Virus record (IMG/VR): IMGVR_UViG_3300037587_000599
Coordinates: 1-37,342 of that record
DNA from: a virus
DNA length: 37,342 nucleotides
Reading direction: 5' to 3' (one strand)
Below the pieces are notes generated by a model. That model ran no database searches. It had not been told where the DNA came from and saw only the letters and a program-made list of their open reading frames with translations. The translations under genes and the position numbers were made by a program. Positions 1-9,182 of the stretch are shown piece by piece (position 1 is the stretch's first letter; every line of letters begins with the position of its first letter).

Positions 1-127
1 ACCCTTGAGCATCATCAATTCTAAATGTAGAACGCCAAGCCCTAGGTGTGACTAAATTATCAGCTTCCGACCTAATTTCAACCCGATAGGTAACAGCTTT
101 ATTTGAAGCAACCGACGCAGACATTGC
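1..127. repeat. Direct terminal repeat, left copy (circular overlap)
   Basis: The first 127 bases are identical to 37216-37342. The gene that enters here from the right end continues in frame, so the repeat is the overlap of a circular assembly rather than a gene duplication. A length of 127 equals a common largest k-mer of short-read assemblers, which makes an assembly overlap more likely than a biological terminal redundancy. The unique genome length is 37,215 bases. Confidence 0.95.
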
Positions 128-658
128 AATAATAAAACCGTCATGCCCTGATGGAATTGTATAATGAGACCCTTGGGTTTGACTTTCGCCGATAGTACCA
201 CCACTATTTAAACCTATGTAAGCTTGAACTGAACCACCGCCACCTACTTGGATTGAAATATTGCCGTCATTACGGTTACCATAAACACCGACAGTTGTTA
301 CATACGCTCTATATACCCGTATAAACAATTGTGTAGTTAGTGCTGATGCTGTTGTTCCGTTTAATTCAAGTTCCTCAGAAATTAAGTTAAACCCACTATC
401 TAAACCGAATATAAGAACCTTTCGTGCATGTGTACCTGCTAATGTATCATTAACAGAATCCGAAACTACTTCTAATTGAACCGCTGCTGTTAAATAAATT
501 AGATCCCCACCAAAACGCCAAATATCCTCGGTGGTAGAACCTATATTGTCATTTGTTCCAAATTTAGTCACTAGAGAATATCCGGGTATTGAATTATTCG
601 CAACATCGAAATAAAAGTTATCAGCATCAAATCCGGGTAATGATTTAGTTCTAGCCAT
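1..658 (-). CDS. Virion structural protein, N-terminal part (continues across the circular join)
   Basis: Translating leftward from the ATG at 658 gives an open frame to base 1, which continues in frame at 37215 and stops at 37082. The joined gene is 792 bases (263 residues). The product starts MARTKSLPGFDADNF and carries the stretch ARKVLIFGLDSGFNLISEE followed by LNGTTAS. Stretches of this kind (GLDS-N-ISE, LNGTT) recur in a family of beta-rich virion proteins of marine phages, often fibre or capsid-decoration proteins. The start overlaps the stop of the upstream fibre gene by one base (TAATG), so translation is probably coupled. It sits in the late unit between the long fibre and a small beta protein preceding the holin. 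The exact virion location is inference. An internal ATG at 124 is in frame but has no reason to be the start. Confidence 0.8.
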   Translation of the reverse strand, partial: MARTKSLPGFDADNFYFDVANNSIPGYSLVTKFGTNDNIGSTTEDIWRFGGDLIYLTAAVQLEVVSDSVNDTLAGTHARKVLIFGLDSGFNLISEELELNGTTASALTTQLFIRVYRAYVTTVGVYGNRNDGNISIQVGGGGSVQAYIGLNSGGTIGESQTQGSHYTIPSGHDGFIIAMSASVASNKAVTYRVEIRSEADNLVTPRAWRSTFRIDDAQG

Positions 659-3522
659 TATTTAATCCTTGCTATAGAAAACCAGTTAAATTCAGCAGAC
701 GTTGACAGAGATGTACTAATACTAGTATCAGACCTTATCTCTAGAGTGTCACCTGCTACCAATTGCAAGGTGTCAGACATAGAAGCATATACACTAAATG
801 TTGATGCGACCTGCACCCTAGTTATTGTCCTGTTCACCCCTGTACCGTTGACAAAAATTCTCAAACCAGCTTGGTGGCCGGCAGACCAAGAATCTAATGA
901 TGCTGTAAGAAACGAAGCATTTACGGTATAAATTCCACCTTCATTTTCAGGTATAGTGTACACTCCGGTTCCGGTATTGTAGGCACCGTGGGTATCGTAA
1001 TCAACATCCTCATATTCTATTGTGCCTGCTGTACCTATTGATTGGCCGCTGTTACTGGTGTACCTTGCTGCAACAGTTTCCGATCCGAATGTACTAAACA
1101 CTGAGAAGTCTGGTCGGTATGCAATACTAAATGTTGCTCCTGTTGTTCCTCCAGTGTAGGAAGGTGACGCACCAGTACATAGCGATTGAACCTCAACAAT
1201 ATCCCCTCTAGTAACTGATAACATTCCACCAATTTCAGGGACCAATCTAGTCGTGGCACCTGTACTACTACTAGACCCTATCAAAATTTCACCCGTAGTG
1301 ATGTTAATAATTCTAACATCTGCACGTCTACTAGTTCCCGATGTAAATGAAATTTCAAGAAACGCATGTACATCTATTTCACCTGTATGGGATGCAGTCC
1401 ATTGTCCGGTAGATACATTGTATAAACTAAATTTATCGGTTACGCTTGCAAACTTTGCTACATTGTACGCTGCTGAAATAGTGCCTGTTGGTGTTTGGAT
1501 GTTAGTTGTTTTGGTGAAAATTGTCTGTAGTGCAATCTCACTTGTTGAAAGTGATGCGGTTGCTTCCCAACCGTCTATTGGGACACCTCTCAAATTTACA
1601 AAACACTTATCGTTTTGACTCCAAGTTGCAGGGTTAGTCGCATTCCACTGAGCATTAGCCCCAACAGTTAACGCGCCAAACGTTGTTGCTGAGACCTTGT
1701 TAATAGTACCTAAAGGAAAGAAAGGACTACTTGTTGACCCGGCAAAATACCCCATTGATAGACTGGAACCAACAACAGTAGGTCCAAAAGATAGACCACC
1801 GGGTAATGATACCAAAAATGTCCCTGTTGGTAGTGTTGACCCAATTATGATGGCCCCTCTAATGTCTATTGAATCACCAACCCTCCTATATTCTAGCGAC
1901 TGTGTGGCATTCCCTAAATTTGTTAAGGTTGCTGTATATGGTTGCCATGCTGTAATAATAGCACCCGGCACTACTTCGTCTGGACCGATTTTCATTGAGT
2001 CTATTGTAATTTTTGACGCTACACTAGGTGCAACTAATACTTTCATTCTTAATGCGTATGTGTTTGCGTCATTGTCTATCTGCACCCGGCTGTGAAATGG
2101 AATCTTACCTGAACTAGATAGTATCTTACCACCTAACTCATCAATTAAATCAATATCGGCAGCGGTTGCATCCAACCGGCGTAAAACAAATTGCACGTCA
2201 TTTGTAGAAAAATTACCATCAGTGAAGTATTCAAAACTAATGGGTAGAATTTTAGAACCATCAACGTCAATAGGATCAACATCGTCCATTTCAAAATCAA
2301 CAAAGTCGGCAGTTGTTGCACCGGTTCCGATTGTCAACGTCAATGATTGTGACCCTCTAATATTTGTTACAGTGTCAAGTCCGGGGGTTATGTTACCTGT
2401 TGTAGTTACATCCGAACCGTCAACCTCAAAATCTTTATTTTTAAAGTAATTAATTCCACCTTGGCCTGTACCACCACCAACATCAGGCACCCAATTAGAA
2501 CCGTCCCATGTAAGAACCTCACCCACAACAGGAGTGTCAGTTACAGTGTCAACATCTGAATGGACATTGATAGAACCACTAGCTGAAACCTTAGCTGTGT
2601 TTGCAATTACCCCGGCGTTTGCATCAACCAAAGCGTTTGAGAAATATTTGTTTGTACCCTCTGAAATATCATCTGTATCTAGAACAACATTACCAGTTTG
2701 ACCGTTGACGTCTTTAACTTCGTCCGAGTTAATAGACAGTTCCCAAATTGTACCGTTGTACACAGCCCAATCACCGGCATCAAAAATAATATTGCCGCTA
2801 CCAAGGTCGATAGTACCAGCAACCGAAACATTGAAAACGTCCCCGGTGCTGCCAGTACCATCAATAAGTGTGGGGGTATTTGTTGACGCATTCCAGTTAC
2901 CGAGAAAGTCCATTAGTGTTTCAGGTAATTGACTTGACGGTACCTTGCCGCCACCGTCTAACGTTGCAACCCCATTGGCTGAACCCTTTTCACTTGAGGG
3001 TATTTTTAATTCAACTTCCGTTTCTAATTCCTGAATGTTTGCTTTGGTTGATTGGTTGTCTGTAATAACCGAACCTGTATAGGTTCCCATATCAGTATCA
3101 CTAACAGATGTGCCTGTTGTAGTCCGAATGTCCGCAACGTTTGCTGTGTTAGTTTCAATTTCAACTTGATGTTCATTAATTGCTGCCTGAACGTCGGTAG
3201 CGGTTAAACCTGAGATTGGATCAACAATAACATTATCGGCATCTAAATTCGTTAACGTGTTGGCAATACCGTCAATTGTTTTATTAGCCATTGTTTGGGT
3301 TGAACTCTCATCAATGACCGGCAACCAAGCTGTGCCATTATAGAATCTGATTGTATTTGAAGTAGTGTTGAAATAAATATTGCCGACTTTAGGCGCTCCT
3401 AATTCAGCAGCTTCAAATGCAGCATCATTGGCATACTGGACTAAATCAGATGCTACAATATTCCCTATTGTCGGAACTGTACCGGATGATGCACCATCAA
3501 AAAAGTTAATTAACCTAGCCAT
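658..3522 (-). CDS. Long tail fibre / receptor-binding protein with C-terminal C1q-like domain
   Basis: This 954-residue protein is rich in Thr, Ser, Gly, Asn and Asp, as trimeric phage fibres are. Near residues 46-68 it has the fibre motif IYFNTTSNTIRFYNGTAW, at about 103-113 GLTATDVQAAI, at about 188-200 GGGKVPSSQLP, and at about 340 a second LTWDGSNWVPD segment, all common in fibre shafts. The last 130 residues have a jelly-roll pattern (GIYTVNASF, LRIFVNGTG, LEIRSDT, FNWFSIARI) typical of C1q/TNF-like heads that bind receptors. The start has a good ribosome site (AGGAG) 8 bases upstream. Its position downstream of the tape measure and tail tip genes supports a distal tail role. Fibre assignment is strong; the receptor is unknown. 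Confidence 0.85.
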   Translation of the reverse strand: MARLINFFDGASSGTVPTIGNIVASDLVQYANDAAFEAAELGAPKVGNIYFNTTSNTIRFYNGTAWLPVIDESSTQTMANKTIDGIANTLTNLDADNVIVDPISGLTATDVQAAINEHQVEIETNTANVADIRTTTGTSVSDTDMGTYTGSVITDNQSTKANIQELETEVELKIPSSEKGSANGVATLDGGGKVPSSQLPETLMDFLGNWNASTNTPTLIDGTGSTGDVFNVSVAGTIDLGSGNIIFDAGDWAVYNGTIWELSINSDEVKDVNGQTGNVVLDTDDISEGTNKYFSNALVDANAGVIANTAKVSASGSINVHSDVDTVTDTPVVGEVLTWDGSNWVPDVGGGTGQGGINYFKNKDFEVDGSDVTTTGNITPGLDTVTNIRGSQSLTLTIGTGATTADFVDFEMDDVDPIDVDGSKILPISFEYFTDGNFSTNDVQFVLRRLDATAADIDLIDELGGKILSSSGKIPFHSRVQIDNDANTYALRMKVLVAPSVASKITIDSMKIGPDEVVPGAIITAWQPYTATLTNLGNATQSLEYRRVGDSIDIRGAIIIGSTLPTGTFLVSLPGGLSFGPTVVGSSLSMGYFAGSTSSPFFPLGTINKVSATTFGALTVGANAQWNATNPATWSQNDKCFVNLRGVPIDGWEATASLSTSEIALQTIFTKTTNIQTPTGTISAAYNVAKFASVTDKFSLYNVSTGQWTASHTGEIDVHAFLEISFTSGTSRRADVRIINITTGEILIGSSSSTGATTRLVPEIGGMLSVTRGDIVEVQSLCTGASPSYTGGTTGATFSIAYRPDFSVFSTFGSETVAARYTSNSGQSIGTAGTIEYEDVDYDTHGAYNTGTGVYTIPENEGGIYTVNASFLTASLDSWSAGHQAGLRIFVNGTGVNRTITRVQVASTFSVYASMSDTLQLVAGDTLEIRSDTSISTSLSTSAEFNWFSIARIK

Positions 3523-3525
3523 AGT

Positions 3526-3996
3526 TTACGCTCCTGTATATTCATAAATTTCAAGTCCGGAAGGTTCTATCGAATCGTTTAACGCTTCATTCCCGATAAC
3601 ATCACCATATGTTGGATATATCTTTTCTTCATACTGTCTAACTATTCCAATAAAATTATTAGGATCAAGTGTATGGTTTACCATACTATACTTAAAAATG
3701 TATTCCTTTTCAAGTTCAACCTCCGGAACATTCAATTGAACAATATCAAAATCGAATCTAATGTAACCATGAGCAAAATTTTCAGTAAACCCGTTATTAA
3801 TATCAACGTAATTTATTGTAGATGTTGCAAGTAATGTCGCACCATCAAATATCTGTAACTGTAAATCACCATCTACAATAATGCCATGTTTATATATCCA
3901 AGGTCTAACGTGAGCTATCATAATGTTGCGTGTAATTTTGACTGGTTGTTCGAAAACAATGCCGGGGTTCAGTTCATCTAAAAGTAAGGTACTCAT
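3526..3996 (-). CDS. Tail-region structural protein of unknown function
   Basis: The product is 156 residues and beta-rich by pattern, with no signal peptide or membrane segment. The gene lies between the tail tip candidate and the long fibre; its ATG overlaps the end of the preceding gene by four bases and three bases separate it from the fibre start region. I recognise no catalytic motif. Alternating hydrophobic residues (for example RFDFDIVQLNVPEVE) suggest a beta-sandwich, perhaps an adaptor joining fibre to tail tip. That role is inference from position only. Confidence 0.7.
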   Translation of the reverse strand: MSTLLLDELNPGIVFEQPVKITRNIMIAHVRPWIYKHGIIVDGDLQLQIFDGATLLATSTINYVDINNGFTENFAHGYIRFDFDIVQLNVPEVELEKEYIFKYSMVNHTLDPNNFIGIVRQYEEKIYPTYGDVIGNEALNDSIEPSGLEIYEYTGA

Positions 3997-4766
3997 ATAA
4001 CCTCACTCATTTTGATTGACGTTGAGTATTGCTTGCCGCCGTTAGCGTCCCATTTTGGCATTTTGTCCATATAACCATACATGGCAAGTTTGAATTGCCC
4101 GTCATTAATTGCATCTGAATTAGGATCAATAATAATCCAAAGGGGTTCACTAATACCATGAACAGTAAACATATCATCTAATATTTCTTGTTCGGTTAAT
4201 GTTGCGAACTCTAGACCCCCGTCTAATAATTTAACCTTGTTCCGTTTATCAATGAACCTTTGACCGAAATCGTTTTCTTTGACCTTAGACAAGTCCTGTC
4301 TACCGTAACCGAATGAATCTATAGACAAACTCAAATCAGGTAAATTGATTCTCTCCCCTATAAATATTTTTGATATTTCTGAAAATGAACCTGTACCAGT
4401 CAACGTAATTTCAACGTATCGGCGACTAACGGGGGTTATAAATTCATATCCTATATTTTCTGTTGCTGAAATTGCTATAGGTATTGATGTACTACTCGAA
4501 AAATCTAACGTTACCGACGTTTTAATTGATACCGATGTGACACCGAATGAGCCGGTTGCATCCCCAACTAAGGCAAACGTGTCAATTGCCCGAGTCTGTA
4601 GTAGGTCAGCAACAATGACAACAGTATTCCCAACACTTCGAAACTTCCGAGTTGTTGTGTTGTTTTTTAAATTACTCAAAGGGAACTGTGCATTTTCACT
4701 ACCTGTAGTAATACTAAGGGTTGCAACATCGGCTAAGTTTTCAGATAAAAAATTAATACCGGACAT
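3993..4766 (-). CDS. Tail tip-associated protein, galactose-binding-like N-terminus
   Basis: A 257-residue protein. Residues 20-115 have the pattern FPLSNLKNNTTTRKFRS, then a hydrophobic AIDTFALVGDATG and a RRYVEITLTG strand, as in discoidin/carbohydrate-binding-like domains found just downstream of tape measure genes in many siphophages. The C-terminal half (EPLWIIIDP, FKLAMYGYMDKMPKW) fits the family of small tail-tip proteins in that position. It overlaps the tape measure stop by one base (TAATG), so the two are probably translated together. A role in the tail tip complex is inferred from order; the fold call is tentative. Confidence 0.65.
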   Translation of the reverse strand: MSGINFLSENLADVATLSITTGSENAQFPLSNLKNNTTTRKFRSVGNTVVIVADLLQTRAIDTFALVGDATGSFGVTSVSIKTSVTLDFSSSTSIPIAISATENIGYEFITPVSRRYVEITLTGTGSFSEISKIFIGERINLPDLSLSIDSFGYGRQDLSKVKENDFGQRFIDKRNKVKLLDGGLEFATLTEQEILDDMFTVHGISEPLWIIIDPNSDAINDGQFKLAMYGYMDKMPKWDANGGKQYSTSIKMSEVI

Positions 4767-7120
4767 TATGTAACCTCCCCTAATTCAAAACCGTTAGCAA
4801 CGTGCCGAGATACACTTTCTGTTATCTCTAAACCATCTAACACAATCGAGGTTCTAACTACAATATCACCACCACCGCCGGCACCGGAACCGTTAGCTAA
4901 TCTCATAAAGTTCCTTTGTTGTTGGGAGGTTATCACAGCCTCACCGCTATTACCTCTAAACAATAATTTATCACCACTAGGCGAATCACCACCTAAAAAC
5001 CCGCCATGTTCAAACCCCTTGATAGCTGATGCTGCGATGATACCACTACTCAACGTGGTGTTAGTCGTAATCAACGCCTGCATCTGTGCTAGTGCTGCAA
5101 GGTTTGCAGGGTATGGGATAGCTGCTGTCTGTGCTATTGCAGCAGCACGTGCAATACCGTCATTAATCCAGACCTGTGCAACCGCAGCAGCTTTCTGAAT
5201 TAAAAATTGCTCCTTTGAACCATCCTTAGCTAATGATGCTGCTAACGTAAAACCCTTACCTATTGCAGAATTTTTAAGATTCTGATTAGTCTTTTCGATT
5301 TTGACTTTAGCTTCCGAAATTTTCTTTTGAGCTGCTGCATCTGCGAGTCCAATTTTATTTATAGCTTCACTAAATTTACCGGCATCAACTAACTTTTTAG
5401 CATCCTCAGCTAACCTCAATGCAGTTTCAGAACCTAATTGATTCTGGATTCTTAAAAAAGACTCCTCCTCAAATAACCCTTGTTGGTCTGCCATTTCTAT
5501 ACGGTGGGCTAGGTCTGCTGTTAGTTCTTCTTGTCTAAATGCATCCTTGATTGATTTTTGTTTTTCTGCACCTTCACCACCACCAGTATCATCACCAAAC
5601 CCCGGCGGTAATTCAGGGCCTAAAGGTTGATCAAATATCAAACCGTCCTTAACTTTATTCTGCTTATCAATTAAACCCTGTAATTTTTCATTCAAACTAA
5701 CTAGAGAATTTTCGGCAAAAGTTAACGCGCCTTTAGTACCCATTATTCTATCAACAATGCTAGGACCTTCGGCACCAGATTGAACTCTCTTCAATCTTTC
5801 AATTTCAGTAGCAACCTCACCAATTATATCTTTTTGTCTATTAATTTCTCGATTGAGTTCATGTGCCTCTAATGCAGCACCCTTCAAATCTAAAGCCTTT
5901 AGACCATCAGCAAACGAGTTCATAAATGATGTGGCTTTATCTACAGTTCCATCAGTGAAAGGTTTTAAAACTAATCCCACTGATGCGCTCAAATTAAACC
6001 ATGCATTATCTAATTTTTGGATCTTAGATTCGGATGATTTAAACGCAGCTTCCGACTCCTCCATTAACGCAGTTGTATCTTGGATTGCGCGGTTTGCAGT
6101 TTCTACAGCATCTGTATATTTATCGTAACCTGTAACAATAGCGTTCACTGTTCTAATAACACGTTTATCAACAAGACCTAAATTCTGTAGTGTTGACGTC
6201 ATGCCCTCAGCAGATAACTTAGCACCATTCAAACCCTTAGCGAATAACTTAAACGCTTCAATTGGTTTATCCCTGAACGCCTCCACGAAAGTATCAGTTG
6301 ATACGTTAGCAGCATCAGCGAAATTCTTAAGGGCAGAACCGCCGTTAGTTACGGCTAATGTTATTTTCTGCATAATGGTTGCTGTACTTGTACCGGCAAC
6401 GGCAGCATCAACACCGAAACTTTTTAATGCAGTACCTAAGGCCAACACATCAGCAGCACCAAACTTAAATTGTGCGGTTGATTGACCTATGGAGGTAGCA
6501 GTATCAAGTAGCTCACCCTCCATAACTTCAAAATTGTTACCTAATTCAACAATTGCAGAACCGACTTTGTCAACATCCTGAATGCCTGTTGATGTTACGT
6601 TAAGTAAACGGGCCATTGATATTGCACCCGATTCACCAGCGATATCGGTTGCAGACTTTAACCTAGCCATAGTGTCAGTGAACTTGATTAAGTCCTTACT
6701 ACCTTTAACACCTAATTGTGCAGCAACTTTACCTAACCCGATAAGTTCAGTTGTTGCTACCGGTATATCTCGACTCAATTGTATAAATTCGTCACCCAAT
6801 GATGCTAATTCTTTACCTTGGGTATTGGTAGTTTTACCTAGACCGATTAATGCGGTTTCATATTCACGCGCATTTACAACAACGTCACCAACCGCTTCCG
6901 AAATTTCACTCAACGCCCTTACAGCTAAACCTGCTGTAAGATTACCGACAAATGAAGCTGCTGAAAGTTGTGATAATTTCAACTGCTTGTTTATGTTGCT
7001 TGTTGTTGCCTCGATTTTATTAAACTGTTTGTCAGCTACCTTAGCATGACCGTTCAACTCTGCCATGTTTTTATTAGCAGCGCTTAATAGTAGTTTTATA
7101 TCTATGTCTAAATTAGCCAC
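4766..7120 (-). CDS. Tail tape measure protein
   Basis: This 784-residue protein sets tail length and is ejected with the DNA. Its N-terminal 370 residues match the TP901-type tape measure core: AREYETALIGLGKTTN, then ELIGLGKVAAQLGV, then MQKITLAVTNGGSAL. A long helical stretch (about 410-620) follows, then an Ala-rich hydrophobic segment near 640-700. By the rule of about 0.15 nm per residue the tail would be near 118 nm. The start is a GTG at 7120 overlapping the chaperone extension gene by eight bases. It has no convincing ribosome site, so coupling is likely; an ATG 18 codons downstream is the alternative. It is preceded by the frameshifted chaperone pair, the standard siphovirus order. 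Confidence 0.92.
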   Translation of the reverse strand: MANLDIDIKLLLSAANKNMAELNGHAKVADKQFNKIEATTSNINKQLKLSQLSAASFVGNLTAGLAVRALSEISEAVGDVVVNAREYETALIGLGKTTNTQGKELASLGDEFIQLSRDIPVATTELIGLGKVAAQLGVKGSKDLIKFTDTMARLKSATDIAGESGAISMARLLNVTSTGIQDVDKVGSAIVELGNNFEVMEGELLDTATSIGQSTAQFKFGAADVLALGTALKSFGVDAAVAGTSTATIMQKITLAVTNGGSALKNFADAANVSTDTFVEAFRDKPIEAFKLFAKGLNGAKLSAEGMTSTLQNLGLVDKRVIRTVNAIVTGYDKYTDAVETANRAIQDTTALMEESEAAFKSSESKIQKLDNAWFNLSASVGLVLKPFTDGTVDKATSFMNSFADGLKALDLKGAALEAHELNREINRQKDIIGEVATEIERLKRVQSGAEGPSIVDRIMGTKGALTFAENSLVSLNEKLQGLIDKQNKVKDGLIFDQPLGPELPPGFGDDTGGGEGAEKQKSIKDAFRQEELTADLAHRIEMADQQGLFEEESFLRIQNQLGSETALRLAEDAKKLVDAGKFSEAINKIGLADAAAQKKISEAKVKIEKTNQNLKNSAIGKGFTLAASLAKDGSKEQFLIQKAAAVAQVWINDGIARAAAIAQTAAIPYPANLAALAQMQALITTNTTLSSGIIAASAIKGFEHGGFLGGDSPSGDKLLFRGNSGEAVITSQQQRNFMRLANGSGAGGGGDIVVRTSIVLDGLEITESVSRHVANGFELGEVT

Positions 7121-7502
7121 GTTTTTTATTTATCTCTTTCAATTGCTTAGTTTCAACTTCACCCTCAAGTTGTTCAAACACTTCAAATATATCTATCACC
7201 TTAGCGGGTTGGTCACTCATACAACCAGCAAACGGCATAACACCATTTTTTGAATACTGCCTGTAGAGGGTGTAGAAATAACTGAACCCCTCGAAATTTA
7301 ACGGGTTGTCGGTTTGAAATTCAACGTTTAAGGATCGGACTTTAGTTTTAGGTGCGGACTTATGTTTGGATAACACACGTTTAATAGCTTCCGGAGTATA
7401 GTTTCTAGATATCAATTGACTTTCCAAACTCTTGTCTCCTACTTGGTTGTAATGTCCAATCAACGTCACGTATTCCTGATTGGTTAACCCGCTTATTCTC
7501 AT
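7113..7502 (-). CDS. Tail assembly chaperone, frameshift extension (gpT-like part)
   Basis: The 129-codon frame from the ATG at 7502 is probably expressed mainly as the C-terminal part of a fusion with the gene at 7553-7963. The same frame is open upstream from 7559, and a slippery heptamer lies exactly in phase to move ribosomes into it. The predicted fusion has 135 residues of the first gene, 19 junction residues and these 129, 283 in all. It contains a conserved-looking GVMPFAG and ends KEINKKRG. In lambda the equivalent gpGT binds the tape measure and recruits tail tube subunits, and this gene abuts the tape measure. Independent initiation at 7502 is possible but its ribosome site (AAAGG only two bases before the ATG) is badly spaced. 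Confidence 0.8.
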   Translation of the reverse strand: MRISGLTNQEYVTLIGHYNQVGDKSLESQLISRNYTPEAIKRVLSKHKSAPKTKVRSLNVEFQTDNPLNFEGFSYFYTLYRQYSKNGVMPFAGCMSDQPAKVIDIFEVFEQLEGEVETKQLKEINKKRG

Positions 7503-7530
7503 AACCTTTCGATAAACTAAAGTTAGGAGC

Positions 7531-7565
7531 GGACTAAAAAACCACGAATACGTTAGTCCTTTTTT
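7531..7565 (-). promoter_or_regulatory. Programmed -1 ribosomal frameshift site
   Basis: On the minus strand the chaperone gene ends CCT GAA AAA AAG GAC TAA. The heptamer A AAA AAG (7565 to 7559) has the X XXY YYZ phasing of an efficient bacterial -1 slip site. After slipping, the frame reads GGA CTA ACG and has no stop before joining the downstream ORF in frame (57 bases, 19 codons, to its ATG). A 7-bp inverted repeat, GGACTAA at 7559-7553 and TTAGTCC at 7537-7531 with a 15-base loop, starts right at the slip site and could act as a stimulator. It is closer than the usual 5-8 base spacing. Confidence 0.82.
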
Positions 7566-7963
7566 TCAGGTAAATCCTTTGTTATTATCCGAACACCCTC
7601 TAAAACTTCATTAGTCGCAACGTCAATAAATTCATCAGGGATACCGTTAATCAATGCAATACATATAGACGAAATTTTAGAGTTACAACTAAGATTCATT
7701 AAATCACTTAATGCATCATCGGTTAATTTACCACCATCGAATTCTAATTGGTGTTCACTACCGTCGGGTGACGTTAAACCTTTGACGTTCTTAATAGCAT
7801 ATTGCAGGGCTAGAACTCCACCTTTCATCATACCATCAATATCCTTTGACAGCAGTAACGCTTGTATTTCACTCTTCTCATGGTAACTTAAAGGGCTAAC
7901 GTGTATTTCTATATCACCAACTTGAATTTTAACCCTATCACTTTTTCTATAAACAACTGACAT
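7553..7963 (-). CDS. Tail assembly chaperone (gpG-like part)
   Basis: This 136-residue protein lies between tail tube and tape measure, the position of the lambda G-type chaperone. It is a small mixed alpha/beta protein with the opening VKIQVGDIEIHVSPLSYHEK, a pattern of tail assembly chaperones that start with a short beta hairpin and continue in helices. The start ATG follows AAAGGG. The last codons carry the slippery run that yields the longer fusion with the next gene. In the lambda system the short and long forms together coat the tape measure and are absent from the finished virion. Confidence 0.8.
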   Translation of the reverse strand: MSVVYRKSDRVKIQVGDIEIHVSPLSYHEKSEIQALLLSKDIDGMMKGGVLALQYAIKNVKGLTSPDGSEHQLEFDGGKLTDDALSDLMNLSCNSKISSICIALINGIPDEFIDVATNEVLEGVRIITKDLPEKKD

Positions 7964-7979
7964 TGGAAACCCTTTCCCG

Positions 7980-9173
7980 TTAGATTATTGAAATATAAAT
8001 TTCTTCACTGGTTCCATCAGTTCCACGGTTGGCAGAAAATGACAAAGTCTCCTGTAATAGACCATCCTGATCAGCTTCCGCATATTCAGTAACTAAACAG
8101 TTAGGCATAAAGAATGCTACGATATCTTGAACCTCACCGTCAACTCCAGTGGGGATAGACATAGACCCAAACAAACTAAACGGGGTGTTATTTTTGAACC
8201 TATTGAAGTTGTCAATATTATCATCCTGTTTGTAAGGATCGATGGTCCCTGACACAACCCGTTCTGTAATTCTAGATGATATTTTCCCATTTTCAGAACA
8301 AGTAGAAGTTTTAGAACCTAAAGTGTTTTCAATCGAAAAGGCAACACTATTCATTGGAATCTGTACACCATCCTGATAAATACACGCATTCAAAACGATA
8401 GGAGGTAATGCATCATCTAATGCTGGTGTGATGACTAATGCGCTTAGACTAGAATCCCAAGACAAACCCTCAAACCCAAAACTAAAGTCTGCTAACTGAC
8501 CTGTTGTGAAATTATTTAGGGCCATAGAAATGACTCGACAACCGGCAGCGGTTTCCTTTCGGGCATCCTCCATATATTTAGTCATTGAGAATGTTGGGTG
8601 TCCAGAGTTAGCTGGTACGTAAGTTGTTACGGCACTAATTACATCACCATCAGTAAACGCATTAGCAGCAGGGACTAATAGATCAATAAAAACATCACCA
8701 GGAGTGTCGCTAATTGCATCAATTGCAGAAACATGATGGTCACCAGAAACCTTTACATGTGCAACATCCCCAACCTTATACTTACCTGCATCTGAATCTA
8801 ACAAGTAAATTCTAGATGTGGTATGTGGGGTTGTGGAGTCTGTATCATCAGCAGTGCTAGTGGTAACTTGACGTTTAGAACCTAAGGCCGATTCGATCAA
8901 CAAACCGTATTCTGGTGCAGCACCCTCCACACCGGAAGCTTTAGCTTCAACAGGGATGCTACCTGTGACACTTTTCATTCCGGTTCTAGGTGTTGATTTA
9001 CCAATTGACGAATTCAGGTTGTTCCGTTCTAAAGTCTCCTGTGAAGGGCTGAATTCTAAACCATCAGCCAAAGGTGATAGGAAGTCCGAACCGGCAGTAG
9101 GTGCAACATAAACACCCTCTGTTACTTCAACATTAATCGCTACCTTCGTATTATTTTTGACCATATCAGCCAT
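7980..9173 (-). CDS. Major tail tube protein
   Basis: A 397-residue protein forming the tail tube by inference. The N-terminus (KVAINVEVTEGVYVAPTAG, then LEFSPSQETLERNNLNSS and TGMKSVTGSIPVE) follows the pattern of the Phage_tube_2-like tail tube family: the 'built from a reference, with step in the domain' openings TP-GT-Y and conserved G-V-G-IPVE. It is longer than simple lambda gpV-like tubes, so an extra surface domain is likely in the middle (about residues 95-190). A strong ribosome site (GGAG) precedes the ATG. It sits between the tail terminator candidate and the chaperones, the usual order. Confidence 0.85.
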   Translation of the reverse strand: MADMVKNNTKVAINVEVTEGVYVAPTAGSDFLSPLADGLEFSPSQETLERNNLNSSIGKSTPRTGMKSVTGSIPVEAKASGVEGAAPEYGLLIESALGSKRQVTTSTADDTDSTTPHTTSRIYLLDSDAGKYKVGDVAHVKVSGDHHVSAIDAISDTPGDVFIDLLVPAANAFTDGDVISAVTTYVPANSGHPTFSMTKYMEDARKETAAGCRVISMALNNFTTGQLADFSFGFEGLSWDSSLSALVITPALDDALPPIVLNACIYQDGVQIPMNSVAFSIENTLGSKTSTCSENGKISSRITERVVSGTIDPYKQDDNIDNFNRFKNNTPFSLFGSMSIPTGVDGEVQDIVAFFMPNCLVTEYAEADQDGLLQETLSFSANRGTDGTSEEIYISII

Positions 9174-9182
9174 AATTACTCC

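Noticed and set aside
746-2932. Several 60-130 residue frames on the plus strand opposite the long fibre gene
   Set aside because: They lie opposite a long, well-supported gene, lack ribosome sites and have unnatural composition; they are antisense shadows.
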